NCBI GenBank assembly: GCA_025330725.1
Contig: JAIWND010000004.1
Span: 124,001 to 188,000, forward strand
DNA from: Chlamydoabsidia padenii
Taxonomy: Eukaryota; Mucoromycota; Mucoromycetes; Mucorales; Cunninghamellaceae
Direction: 5' to 3'
DNA length: 64,000 nt
In this document: positions 35,183 through 45,829 of the stretch, piece by piece
How the letters are laid out: each line of letters starts with the position of its first letter
How positions within the stretch are numbered: position 1 is the first letter of the stretch
Program-made: the position numbers and the translations under genes
The notes under the pieces: generated by a model
The model's input: only the letters and a program-made list of their open reading frames with translations
The model's database searches: none
What the model was told of the DNA's origin: nothing

Positions 35183-35312
35183 TGAGTAAGAGAGCCTTAA
35201 CCGAGATTCTTCGATAATAGGGCATAATTGTAAGTCATGAGCAATACCGTTGATCGAGGTTACCAACATAGATGGCGTTGGAAGCTGCGTCGCCGGGTGT
35301 TGGTGAGGACAT
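33372..35312 (-). CDS. TIA-1/Pub1-like protein with three RRM domains
   Basis: This is a predicted poly(U)/AU-rich RNA-binding protein of the TIA-1/Pub1/Nam8 group, involved in mRNA stability, splicing or stress granules. RRM1 begins [12 protein letters not shown] (RNP2) and contains YGFVDYVD (RNP1). RRM2 has [15 protein letters not shown] and [14 protein letters not shown]3 has [13 protein letters not shown] and RGFAFVKMDTHENA. The order RRM1-RRM2-RRM3 followed by a Gln/Gly/Asn-rich tail ([20 protein letters not shown]) matches TIA-1. Eight or nine short exons; the start is [12 protein letters not shown] at 35312 and the stop TAA at 33372-33374. It is divergent from the Rho gene, with 167 bp between the two start codons. 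Confidence 0.9.
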
Positions 35313-35400
35313 TATAATGTTGAAGTGTAGAATGGGAAAGAAAGAAGATGCCAAAAACAAACAGGAAATACAGAAAAAGATCTGAAGGCTTAGGGCGTGG

Positions 35401-35418
35401 CATTTCAAATCCCGCTTC
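35401..35418. promoter_or_regulatory. Recurrent element in the TIA-1/Rho3 bidirectional promoter
   Basis: CATTTCAAATCCCGCTTC lies 89 bp from the TIA-1-like start and 62 bp from the Rho start. It is the only strong motif in the 167-bp divergent promoter. Confidence 0.5.
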
Positions 35419-35479
35419 AAGCACAAAGTTCAAAGTTTAATGAACGGACACTCTTGGATATTTTCTTTCTTTCCCTTTC

Positions 35480-36459
35480 ATGATTCTTTGTAGTAAAAAC
35501 GATAAACCTGTACACCGAAAGCTTGTTGTAGTTGGTGATGGAAGTATAGGTAAGTCTTCTATTCTTAACGTATTTACGAAAGGTGTCTTCCCAGAGGTAA
35601 GTCAGGGGAACTTTATGGATAATACTACTGCCCACCATTCTAAATAACCTTCTGGTAGGTTTATGAACCCACTGTATTTGAAAACTATGTACATGAAATG
35701 ACGGTGGATGGACATACTCTGGAACTATCCTTATTTGACACTGCAGGTATTAATAATAACAACAAAAAGAAAAGAAAAGAAAGAGTGTAATAGACAAACG
35801 GAACAACAAGGCGTTGTCCATATGTACTGATGTACACCCTCCCCTCCTTTATTGATGTTTTTAATAGGTCAAGAAGAATTCGATCGATTAAGATCCTTGT
35901 CCTATGCCGATACTCATGTGGTAATGATGTGTTATGCTGTCGATAGTATGGATTCTCTCGAAAATATCCCTAATCGATGGATGGAAGAAGTATCTGAACA
36001 TTGTCCTTATGCAAAACTGATCCTGGTGGCTCTCAAATGTGATCTACGGGATGAAGGACAATATTGGAAGAAAACACAAGGTCATCGTACTGTAATGTAT
36101 GAAGAGGTAAGAAATAAAAACATAGAAGGAAAAGATGTCGTGTGATATTAATGATGATCTCAGGGGTTAGCTGTAGCTCAAAACATTAATGCCGTCCGTT
36201 ATCTTGGTAAGAGGGAAAAAACAACAACCAACCAACCAAAACCATTGACCCCCTTTTGTTGTAGAATGCTCAGCCAAACATAATAGAGGAATCCGTGAAG
36301 TATTCGAACAAGCTGGTCGGGTGGCTCTATCAGGTAATAATGAATGATGAATGAATTACAATAATCTATAAACTGTTTTTTTAATTTATCATTATGATCC
36401 TAGTCCATTTAAATACCAACCAAGATAGCTCTTCTTCTTCTTCCTGCATCATTTTGTAA
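35480..36459 (+). CDS. Rho-family small GTPase, Rho3-like
   Basis: This membrane-anchored GTPase is predicted to control polarised growth and exocytosis. Short exons encode about 205 residues: [21 protein letters not shown]-loop GDGSIGKSS, switch [14 protein letters not shown], switch [22 protein letters not shown], the Rho3-like [10 protein letters not shown] at the guanine-specificity motif (TKxD in other Rhos), and [10 protein letters not shown]. The C-terminal CIIL is a CAAX box ending in Leu, favouring geranylgeranylation. The P-loop differs from the usual GDGACGKT (A-to-S, C-to-I, T-to-S); Ser at the Mg-binding position is tolerated in other small GTPases, so activity is expected. A Ser run precedes the CAAX box. 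Confidence 0.9.
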
Positions 36460-36649
36460 TATGATAGTCTATTATGTTTACCCCACACTTTATACTACTA
36501 ATCCTATACCATATTACATATATATATATATATATATAACCAATAAAAACCTGATTTGTCTTGATCCAATTCATTGTCTTTTATCACCGATTCATATTAC
36601 ATTAATCAACATTCTTTTTATTTATTTGTTCAGTTAATCAAACTACAAA

Positions 36650-37894
36650 CTATTCTACGCGACCTTGGATCTTCAAGATATCAGAGAAGATCCCAAATGA
36701 GGTTACAGCAGCACCAGCGCCAGCACCTTGGATGATAAGACCGTTGGGGAAGTATTCAGTAGTGAATTTGATAATGTTGTCGCTACCTTGTAAAGAAGCA
36801 AAAGGATGAGAGCCAGGATACCTAAGATTGCATTAAAATAAAAAGTGAATATTAAATGATGATGATGATGATGACTTGATTTGATATTACCTTAATAATT
36901 TGACACCACTTTGACCACCCTTGACATCCACCAGACCAACGCAACGCAATACTTGATTATCCTTCTTTGCTTCTTCATTCAACTTGGTAAAGTGATCATC
37001 GTATTCGGGTAATTTGGCCATGAATTCTTCAGCAGAAGCCACAGTTTGTAAAGGACCAGGCACAATGTTTTCTACAGGCAAGGTAGTCAAATCCAAATCG
37101 ACTCCAGCAAGGCGACCACAGATAGTAACCTATTTTTTTTTTTTTAAATAAAATAAAATAAAAGATGAAGTAATCCGTTTCTTTCTTCTATTTACCCCAC
37201 CTCTCCCCCTTCCCCTACTTACTTTACGAGCCACATCCATGCCGTTCAAATCATCACGAGGATCAGGTTCGGTATAACCCAATTCTTTAGCCACCTTGAC
37301 ATTTTCCGAAAAAGAACCCTTGTTCCCACCAGACAAAGAAGAAAAGTTGTTGAAGAGGAAGCTGAGGGTACCAGAGAAGATACCTTCAATCTTTTCCACC
37401 TTGTCACCAGTAAGGACCAAATCAGATAAAGTGTTCAACACAGGCAAACCAGCACCCACCGTAGATTCATAGTAAGCAAAAGGAGCCTTTCCAGTTCCAT
37501 TCAAATTACCAGCCAAAGATTGGATTGAGCGATACAAGGTAAGAGGACCAGAGAAACCCTTCTTGTTAGGAGTCACCACGCTTAAACCCAATTCCAACCA
37601 GGAAGGATAGAGTTCAGCAACAGAATCAGATGCAGTACAGTCAACAATAATACCATGATCAGGAGCATCCGAGAGGTACTTTGCAAACACACCAAGGTTG
37701 GCTTCAACACCTTGTTCTTGAAGATTCTTTTTCCATTCTGTCAAGTCGAGGCCAGTATAGGACGTGTTGGACACCACCATTTTCTTGGAAGTAGTCATAC
37801 CAACCACATTAAGTCGTTTTGCGCCTGTTACCTTTAGTTGAGCAAGTAATTCTGAGCCGACCAAACCAACACCAACAATACCAATATTGACCAT
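36650..37894 (-). CDS. HOM6: Homoserine dehydrogenase
   Basis: This enzyme reduces aspartate semialdehyde to homoserine with NAD(P)H (EC 1.1.1.3), a branch point to threonine and methionine. About four exons encode roughly 370 residues, close to yeast Hom6. The Rossmann motif is NIGIVGVGLVGSEL. TASDSVAELYPSWLELGLSV and VTPNKKGFSG lead to the conserved YYESTVGAGLPVLNTLSDLV. The catalytic-region block GYTEPDPRDDLNGMDVARKV is complete, including the Asp and Lys of the active site. No ACT or aspartokinase domain is present (monofunctional). The start MVNIGIVGVGL is chosen over an upstream in-frame ATG because it sits at the usual Rossmann start. Confidence 0.95.
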
Positions 37895-37970
37895 TCTGTA
37901 AAAGTGATTAAAAGAGTAAAAGAGAGACGAGTTTGGGGGGGGGGAGATTCTAAAAAAATTTAAGTAGATA

Positions 37971-37989
37971 TATTTCAAAACCCGCCACC
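37971..37989. promoter_or_regulatory. Recurrent promoter element, copy upstream of homoserine dehydrogenase
   Basis: TATTTCAAAACCCGCCACC lies about 77 bp upstream of the start codon of the minus-strand gene. Confidence 0.5.
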
Positions 37990-38104
37990 CACATCATTTC
38001 ATTGGACGATGAGTCAACCCACCTAAAACATCTTGAGACATACATGCCGACATACAAAAATATCATTATCAATGCACAACTGATTTTTATTACTATTGAC
38101 ATTA

Positions 38105-38650
38105 TCATTTAATATTATCTAATTCACTTTGGGTCTTCGTTTTTAGTGTTAGCGCGTGTAGTCCTTGTTGTAGTTCATCACCTAGTAGCCCATATATCAT
38201 TCGGTGGCGTTGCATAAGAGTCTAATCAATGGACAGAGCAACAATATGAGTCATCGATCACATTTCCTAGAGTTATTTACCTTTCCTTGGAACTTTTCCG
38301 ATACCACAGTCAATCTATGAAAAAGTAAAAAAAAATAAAAATAAAAATAAAAAAAAAGTTGGTTTTTGTCAGTATGTCGTTGGTGGTGGTGGGGAGTTCA
38401 TACTTGAAGTGAGTTTCTTTGTTAGTTACACCTTTCATAGCAGAATGATGAGCATGTAGATGTGATTCGTTGACAGTTTCTAGTAAAGAAGGTTCCAAGG
38501 CTTCTGTAACCTGTCAAACGAAAAAGAAGAAAAGAAGATGATACTTGTTAATAACACCGAGTTCACCTTTTTTTTTTTTTTTTTCAATACTGTATGACTT
38601 ACCTTTTGTTCAATTGATAATTGAACAGGTCCCTTTTCTTTTGATGTCAT
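38105..38650 (-). CDS. BolA-family protein
   Basis: BolA proteins pair with monothiol glutaredoxins in iron-sulfur cluster delivery and iron sensing. Four exons encode 101 residues: MTSKEKGPVQLSIEQKVTEA, LEPSLLETVNESHLHAHHSA, then THFKLTVVSEKFQGKTLMQR, HRMIYGLLGDEL and GLHALTLKTKT. The conserved His ligand region (RHR, GLHAL) is intact. The N-terminus has no clear presequence, so a cytosolic/nuclear (Bol2-like) or mitochondrial (Bol1-like) location is undecided. Phases match at each junction. Confidence 0.92.
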
Positions 38651-38778
38651 AAGTTTTTGTGGAATAGGAGTAGAATATAGTCGGTCAAGAGGTTAAAGGC
38701 GATGAGAGACGGTCAAGGCCGATTAGTTTTGGAAAGAGAGGCAACTTTTTTTTTTTTCTTCAAAAAATCGTGTTACGT

Positions 38779-38795
38779 GGGCGGGATTTGAAGTG
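38779..38795. promoter_or_regulatory. Recurrent promoter element, copy upstream of BolA
   Basis: GGGCGGGATTTGAAGTG lies about 130 bp upstream of the BolA start, in the orientation opposite to most copies on the plus strand. Confidence 0.5.
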
Positions 38796-39125
38796 TTTTC
38801 TTTTTGCAGTGGGAGACTTGTAGCGCATATACAGTACTGTACTCACCTTTCCAGCATGATCTTTTCATGTCAAAAAATGTATCAACAATTTTCACACACC
38901 CAATAATATAAGTAATATGTGCGGATAAAGTAATGGAATGTCATATTGATCAATTGAATACCCTCACGGTACTTGTTCCAAAGATTCATACCGCACTTTC
39001 ACAACTTTGGGATAGCGGGGTTTAATGTCGCAACGCAGCCAATCAGAACAACATTGAGAATAATTCAAAACCCTTTCTTCTCTTTCTTCTTTCTTCCAAA
39101 TAACAAACTCTTGTCATCGAACCCA

Positions 39126-40861
39126 ATGTGCGACTTTGACATTACCAGCTTTAGAGAAAAAACAAGCATAGTAAACAAGGCGGAATCTACAAAAGAAGAA
39201 AGTGCTTATGCTCTCTTTTTGAAAAAACGTAAGAACACATTGACAACAAACTTGAAACTACTCTCATTAATGACGAACTGTTTTAATCCTTTTTTATCGT
39301 TTACTTGTTTGATATCAAGGCAAGCAACTCGGTTTGGATGAATCAGATTCTGAAGATGACGATGACAATGATAACGCTAACCGGAATCCAGTGACAACAG
39401 ACAAAAAACAAAGACTGGAGCAACGACCGGAAACAGCGAAACCAACAAATACAAATGATCACCAGAAAACGTTGGTCAATGACATCTCAGCAGCAGGCCT
39501 TAGACCAGAAGTCAATGATCAATACGACAACCTTGCAACGCAACTATTACAACATTCTTCACACAATGATATCAAAACGCCAATGTAAGTGGAACCCCCC
39601 CTTTTTTTTTGACTAGAATGAATATGGTGAACCAACTTTAACTGCATCTTTTATTTGGACTTGTATGTAGTGTACTAATTGACGATCCTGTATTGGTGGA
39701 AAGGTGAAAGACTTTATAAGCAAATATAAAATGAACCAGTACTCATACCTTTCTTCTTCTTCTCTTTTGCCTGTCCATATTGGGTAATGATCACTTTTTT
39801 GGTGAAAAACGACGATAATAATAGGAAGGATAAGACTACTACAACTCATATACAGACAAAACAACGATTCGATTATGACACCTCCTTGGACATTGAAGAC
39901 TTGGACCCTGAACTTGCCAGTCTTGCTACCGAAGCCGAAGAAAAGCATCCAGCCTCTTCTTCTTCTTCTGGCTCGATCGATACCTCCTCCAGCCCAAAAG
40001 TTGTCCCGAAAAGAATTGAAATCAAAGTGTCTTATGTCAGTTTATTGGAAACAGTTGATCCGGTGGTCCAGGGTGTTATCAATGCGTTATCTAAACCTGT
40101 CAAGATCATCATGTTGGACGTAAGTATCGCGTTGTAAATGAACAAGCGATTTAAATACTTAACTTGTCTTTTTTTTTTTTTTTTTTTGCTGATAGAATAA
40201 TCGATTTGATATATTACTTGCTCAATATTGCAAGAAGAAACGATTGCTTATGGCTGATATGGTGCTAGTATACGAAAATGTCCCTGTTTTATTACGTGCG
40301 ACTCCATCAAGCTTGTCCATGTCAGCCGAATCAACAAACAGGATGGGTAATGCAGCATATATAGTCATACTAATCGATCTAATCACATTTATCTATCATA
40401 GAGGTTTACAAACGGGATGATTTCGAAAAGAAAACCAAGCTGGAACAAGAAATCAGGACGGCTAGATTATCTCATTTGAACGACTTGACTGGTGACGATG
40501 ATGGGGACGATGATGATGATATAGACTATAGCACAAACGAACAAAATGAACAGCAAGAGGAAGATCTCTTACATATCAAGCTGCGGGGCAAAAATAACAA
40601 AGATATTGGTTTGCGCGTGAAACAGGTAACAAGTGGGGACATGAATGATATCAGTCAAACTCATGTCAAAATGTTTTCTATTCATAGACAACGACCATAG
40701 AAAGTATTGTGAAGGAATATCATCGACTGATGGAACTGGATGCTGCTCTCTTGAATAAGATCCAATTGTCCTTTGAAGGTGAAATCTTGGCGGGAACAAT
40801 GACTATTGCCGAAACCGAATTGGAAGATGAAGATATGGTGTCAGTCATCATCCATAGTTGA
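39126..40861 (+). CDS. Rad60/Esc2/NIP45-like protein with SUMO-like domains
   Basis: This is a probable genome-stability factor of the RENi (Rad60-Esc2-NIP45) family. The N-terminal half is disordered and acidic (LGLDESDSEDDDDNDNANRN). A first ubiquitin-like fold may lie at EIKVSYVSLLETVDPVVQGV to LLRATPSSL. An acidic linker (DDDGDDDDDIDY) leads to the C-terminal SUMO-like domain: LHIKLRGKNNKDIGLRVKQT, IVKEYHRLMELDAALLNKIQ, LSFEGEILAGTMTIAETELE, DEDMVSVIIHS. No C-terminal diglycine follows, as expected for a non-conjugated SUMO-like domain. The start at 39126 (MCDFDITSF) is preferred over an in-frame upstream ATG that lies in AT-rich leader. An element-like AATAATTCAAAACCC is about 60 bp upstream. 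Confidence 0.78.
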
Positions 40862-41186
40862 TCTCCCTCCCCTCCTTCTCCCCATATTAGTCACATCAAT
40901 TAATTAGATACCTTTGTCATCCCCTCATGTTTTTAATAAAAATAAATAAATGCTTTTATTTAAATGTCCAACTTGTCTTTGTGATTCTTCTCCATATACG
41001 TACCATGAAGCACTTGTGGATCAATAGGTTGGGTACAGAGGAAAGATCGTACGAGAAAAAAAAAAAAAAAAAAAAAAAAAAAGGTACGAGACTTGCGATA
41101 ATGCTTTGACTGTACCAAGAAACTAGGTAAAACTCCGCAAGCCCTTTCGTGGAACGACGATCGAGACCTGCCCTCGATCGTGGAGT

Positions 41187-41206
41187 TGGCGGCGTTTGAA
41201 ATATGC
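41187..41206. promoter_or_regulatory. Recurrent element copy, isolated intergenic position
   Basis: TTGGCGGCGTTTGAAATATG is a near-perfect match about 1.1 kb from the next start codon. It could mark an unannotated transcript. Confidence 0.35.
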
Positions 41207-42051
41207 TCTTTATCGAAAATCTTTTTATTCTTCTGTGGGGTAATCCGAACCTGTCTGAGGAAAGTTTTTTTTTTTTTTTCAATGATGGATGATTGAATCG
41301 AGGCAGTGGAATGATTTGTGGCAAACTAGATAGTTTTCTACCAAAAGAAAAAAGTGACACAGGATTTACTACAAATGTCTCAAAAAAGGAATTGAGAAAG
41401 TTTCACGATGACCAATATTTTCATATGCATCGGTACTTCACGTGGCGCACCAATTGTTCTATCCATAGAACAAAATAATTCATCTTTCAACCTCTCAATA
41501 GAACTAAACGGAATCCATCCATACTATGCAAAAAAGGACCATGAGGCTGTCCAATGTTCCATTTGTCAGTTTATCCTATTCAGTAACAAGCAGAAGAAAG
41601 GATTCTTTGATGTCGAAAAAAAAAAAAAGGAAGACGTGTCGCTGATCATTGATGACTTGATAGTTTAAACCGGTCGGCCTTTTACGGACTGTTCGGATGG
41701 AGCACCTGAATTACTTTGGAGAGAAACCATAGAGTCATCGAGTCTTTCCCAAGGGCGAGTTTACAATCAAATGAAAACGAAAGATGATGGCTGCTATAAG
41801 AGCATGATTGAAAAATGACAAGTAAACTAGATATGGTGGTACTCTTGGTTTCTCTGACTGAAAAGAAGACAGGACGGGATTTGAAAAAAGTTTGTAAGAT
41901 TATTCTTCCTACTACCCATAATGAGCGATTTCACATTTTGATTTTAATCGCCGCCCATTTATTGACGGTTGTGAGCTTTGATCAAGATAACCTCTCTCTT
42001 TTACTTTTCTTCCACTCTTTTATTCATAACCACCTTTACTTGATTCCTACT

Positions 42052-42053
<2 letters not shown>

Positions 42054-42100
<47 letters not shown>
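42054..42100 (+). repeat. T47 homopolymer
   Basis: Forty-seven consecutive T, about 180 bp before the start codon of the gene at 42284. It is the longest homopolymer in the window. Confidence 0.9.
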
Positions 42101-42102
<2 letters not shown>

Positions 42103-42283
42103 TACTCATTGTATGATACTTTTATCCCTATATCTATTTGTATACAAGATAACATCAATCTTTTAATCTTTGTATATTGCCTACCCAAAAACAGATACGC
42201 CTTTATAAACTTGTTTTGCATATTATTTACTTCTTCTTCTTCCACCCCTTACTTTATCTTCTCTCTCTCTCTCTCCTATCACT

Positions 42284-44446
42284 ATGAATCCTAATTCAAT
42301 GTTACTTCAAGATTTCATTGATACTCCCTCCAAAGCAGAACCTATTTTGGACAACCTTACAACAGAACAAATACAACTTATTGAAGCAACCATCAACAAT
42401 GTCAAGAAAAGAAGGTTAAACAACTCTGTCACTCCACCATCTCCTCCTTGTGAAGCTGAAGAAACATCAATGACTGTGGCCATTGGCGACTCAAATACCA
42501 CCTGTGCTCCTCCTGCTATGACCGTTACTAATTCAAGTCCTGGCTTGACTCAACCTAACACGACATCTGTTGCTGCTGCTATTGCCAATGCTTTAGCTAC
42601 TGCTATGACCCATGCCGTGGCTAACACAGTTCAACAACAGCGACAACAACAGCAGCTTCATACACAGCCGCAACAACAAATTCAAGCATCAAAGAACACG
42701 TCCAAACAACAAGGAGGATCAACCAAGTCTTTGGCGGAACCAATGGCTCAAGTGAAGGATGGTGTAGAATGGGTATCATTTGTTTATTCTCATAATCGGG
42801 TGATGAACAACTATACGATCCGGACCGACTTGCATACTGTCAGCTTGGACGAAATCGATGACAAGTTTAAAACGGAAAACTGTGTAAGTATGTGTGTGGT
42901 GAAAGGAAAAGAAAAAAAAGAAAAAAGAAAAACGTATTGTTTGGGCTAAACCTTGTTTATTTTGTTACTCCTGTTTTTTGATCTCATATAGGTTTATCCA
43001 CGGGCTAACCTACCTAAGGATCAGTACAAGGGAAATCGATGGTCTTATGAAACGGAATGTAATATCTTGGGGTGGAAATTGGCGTGGCTCAATAGGAACG
43101 ATATATCTGGTAAACGTGGTTTGATTCAACGGGCAGTGGATTCTTATCGCAACAGATATCCAAGCATGCGATCACGCCGAATGGCGCGACAGGCGAAATT
43201 GATGAATGGGACACTTCGGAAACGCAAACAACGTGGTGATGAAGAAGATGCTTTGATGGAACTGATGACTTCTTTAGCTACCTGCTCTTCTCCTGGAAAT
43301 AACAACAGCGCCAATGTCAATCACAATCATGCTTATGTTACACCAACCACATTGGAAACAGCCATCATCAAACCTGCCAGTCATCCAAAGACCATTGCCA
43401 TGGAGGACTTGACGACTGGTGCTCGGTGTCGTATCAAGGTGAATGTGGAAACCGTCTCTTTGGATTATATACCTTTGGAATTTCGTCTCGCAAATTCTCC
43501 CTTCCCTCGGCATCTCCATTCTACTGCATCTAATGGTCGTGCTCGGTGGATCGAAGAAAAGCTGTGTAACGAATTGGCATGGAAATTGGTAAGGAAAATG
43601 GAAAAGAGATAAGATTAATGAAACTGGAATTCTAACTTTTCTTTCAACATTTAACTAACTTTTATTATTATTATTATTATTATTATTAACCACTAGGCCT
43701 GGCTCAATCCCAAATTTTTGGCGGGGAAGAAGAATATGCTGCAACGTGCGATTGATCTGTACCGAACCAAATTTATGCCATCTATGCCACCACGTAAACA
43801 CTCAAGCCGCCAACCAGTATTATCGACAATAATGAACAGCACTCCACTCATCACACCACTTACAGCATCCGCCTTGACAGCACAGGATGAGCATTATCAA
43901 CAAGTAGGAGATAACAATATGGTATCATCGTCACCGACAATGTCATGCATCAGTGGAACTACCGCCTCTTTGGATTTTATGGATTGTTTGTCGCTGGCCG
44001 ACGAGACACCTGCTACTGACTTTATGACTAGTTCCAGTGTCAAAGAATATAGGTCAGCAATGTCACCTTCAACATCCTGGACATCTCAATCACCACGCCT
44101 ACCTCCTTGTTTTGATGAATCAAGTACGACTATCAGTGGAAGCAGTGGGAACAACAGTATTGCCTGCACGCCGAGTCCTCCTGCCTCATCAGAACTATTT
44201 GGGCTAAGTATGGATGAAATATATGATGCTTTCATGTTACCACCTATTGCGACCATGGATGGGGATGATGATTCTTACATGTTTACTACCGATGGGGATA
44301 ATGGGGATACTGACTCTGACAACAGACTCTACGATCCTTTCTTGGCTTCTCCTTCTCTACCTTCAAGCACTCTTCAACAAGATCTACTCGTTAAGATGGA
44401 AAATTCAGATGGGTTTACTGATCAATTACTTGGCTCCTTTTTTTAA
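42284..44446 (+). CDS. Putative transcription regulator with duplicated WLN-GKR module (DUF8032-like)
   Basis: Three exons encode a protein of roughly 640 residues. The N-terminal third is Ala/Thr/Gln-rich. Two copies of a module follow. Copy 1 has VSFVYSHNRVMNNYTIRTDL, then YETECNILGWKLAWLNRNDI and SGKRGLIQRAVDSYRNRYPS. Copy 2 has CRIKVNVETVSLDYIPLEFR, then EEKLCNELAWKLAWLNPKFL and AGKKNMLQRAIDLYRTKFMP. The shared core is KLAWLN-x(4)-GK(R/K)-x(2-3)-(I/L)QRA(V/I)D-YR. Basic stretches (MRSRRMARQAK, LRKRKQR) follow copy 1. The C-terminus is Ser/Thr/Pro-rich and acidic, like an activation domain. I believe it belongs to a fungal DUF family (DUF8032-like), but that name is from memory. The intron before the second WLN has a TTA repeat. 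Confidence 0.6.
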
Positions 44447-44928
44447 ACATCCCCCGCCCTTGATTGTACATTTTTTATTACTTACTTTGTTTATATATTA
44501 TATAGTACATAGTTTTTTTATCATCATCATCCCTTTATCACGTATTCCTTCCATTCTTATTGTATTCTGCTTCTGTCTTATCATTTAAATAACACCCCTC
44601 TCATTTACTAGTATAGTCTCTTAAATCATTTCCAATAAAAAATATTGCTTAATTCATATGGTGTGTCTTGATGATTTGATTAGAATGAGTGTCTTTGTGA
44701 TAGTACCAGCATACAGTTACTCGTTCCGCACTGACGAGATTTAAAATAATTTGGCGGGATGTAAAATGCACTAATCTTCCACAAGGGAATTTGAAAGATC
44801 TACGAATCTTGTACGTAGAAATATATATTTGCACGATAGCAACCTTTTTTAATAATCATGTTTAATATGTATCTATTTACTCCAGCTTTCCCTTTTCAAC
44901 TAACATCCAGTTCTCGCTGACAAAGTAT
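44447..44928. other. Intergenic with element copy
   Basis: The stretch holds the 3' end of the preceding gene and TTGGCGGGATGTAAAATG at 44751-44768, an element-like sequence about 160 bp before the small gene at 44929. No other gene is seen. Confidence 0.4.
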
Positions 44929-45224
44929 ATGGATACTGAAAGCCGTAGTGAAGTGATGAACAACCTTTCAACTATCATGCACCGCGAACAACATTCGATG
45001 TCCGCCAACGTGATGAGTGTAAGTCAGTTATAATAGCTCAAATGATTATGTTTATTTACGGTACACTACCTTTGGCCTTACAGGATCCTTGGACATGCTG
45101 GGAACAGGCAGCGAAAAAATGCATTGATATAATCAATCAAGTCAACTCAAGTGAAGAAGATACTGATTTGACCGCAGGCAGTATCCTATTCCGCCTTCAA
45201 GTGATTGAATCTAATGAAAAATAG
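44929..45224 (+). CDS. Small unrecognised protein, 76 residues, one intron
   Basis: Two exons (44929-45018 and 45084-45224) join in phase 0 through a canonical GTAAGT...CAG intron. The product starts MDTESRSEVMNNLSTIMHRE, then DPWTCWEQAAKKCIDIINQV, and ends IESNEK. It is acidic, probably helical, with two cysteines in the WTCWEQAAKKC segment. No signal peptide or membrane segment is visible. I do not recognise a family. Support comes from the clean splice, balanced composition and an element-like promoter site. It may instead be the 5' part of a larger gene running into the frame at 45311. Confidence 0.4.
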
Positions 45225-45310
45225 ATGGTGTTGTAAGGTTCAACAGGTTAACAAACCTTTTCCTCCTTTTGACAGAATCCCTCGGTTAATCTACTTGTCC
45301 TTGAAAAGTA

Positions 45311-45799
45311 ATGAAAAATATTGCCAAGATACTTTTGCACATCATTATCTTGATGATGTCCTTGATGGTGTTCAGGAACCGCTATCAAAGCAGGAATGGT
45401 AAATTCATGCACAATTCAAATCCCGACAATTGTTTTTCTGCTTTACAGGGCAAATGGATGATTGACGACATCCAAGGAAGAAAAGTCAAAAAAGCATTGA
45501 AGCCTGGTTGGGTTGCTTTCATTAAACCATGGATCAACAGGTTTGATCTCTCGGCATGCGAAGTGAAAACGCCCAATGAAAGTGTTTCCTTCCCATTTTC
45601 TGACTTTGTCAAACTAGGTGTGCCTCATCCTTATCCTCATCCTCATCGACCTCATCCTCATCTTTATTTTCTTCATCTCAATCATCTATCTTTTTTTTTT
45701 TTTTTTTTCGTGCTTTTAGTCCACTGCCAACATCAACATCTCCAACAAGAACACAGCAACAGCATCAGCAGCAGAAGTAGCAACACCAATTGGGGGTAA
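45311..45799 (+). CDS. Open frame of unknown function, possible second exon set or relic
   Basis: An open frame of 162 codons contains a protein-like block, GKWMIDDIQGRKVKKALKPG then WVAFIKPWINRFDLSACEVK, with a plausible acceptor (TTTACAG) just before it and a possible donor (CTAGGTGTGC) after SDFVKLG at about 45615. The rest (HPYPHPHRPHPHLY and a Phe run) is repeat translation. The block may be an exon of a gene starting upstream at 44929 or 45240, or a relic. No family is recognised. Confidence 0.3.
   Translation: MKNIAKILLHIIILMMSLMVFRNRYQSRNGKFMHNSNPDNCFSALQGKWMIDDIQGRKVKKALKPGWVAFIKPWINRFDLSACEVKTPNESVSFPFSDFVKLGVPHPYPHPHRPHPHLYFLHLNHLSFFFFFFVLLVHCQHQHLQQEHSNSISSRSSNTNWG
45411..45430. 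promoter_or_regulatory. Recurrent element copy before the 45.4-kb block
   Basis: ACAATTCAAATCCCGACAAT matches the element well. It is directly before the protein-like block at about 45449-45615. Confidence 0.35.
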
Positions 45800-45829
45800 C
45801 CCCGGGGTTAGATATTTTAGCTGTCCAGC

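Larger units (their letters stand above)
40862..42283. other. Long intergenic region with element copies and a T47 tract
   Basis: No convincing gene is seen in 1.4 kb; frames at 41293-41478, 41408-41668 and 41815-42294 lack motifs. It contains A29 near 41056-41082, element copies TTGGCGGCGTTTGAAATATG at 41187-41206 and GACGGGATTTGAAAAAAG at 41873-41890, and a pure T47 tract (42054-42100). The right end is the CT-rich leader of the gene at 42284. Confidence 0.45.

Noticed and set aside
41293..41668. Two overlapping short frames as a gene
   Set aside because: No conserved motif, end in poly-A translated lysines, and no splice signals linking them.
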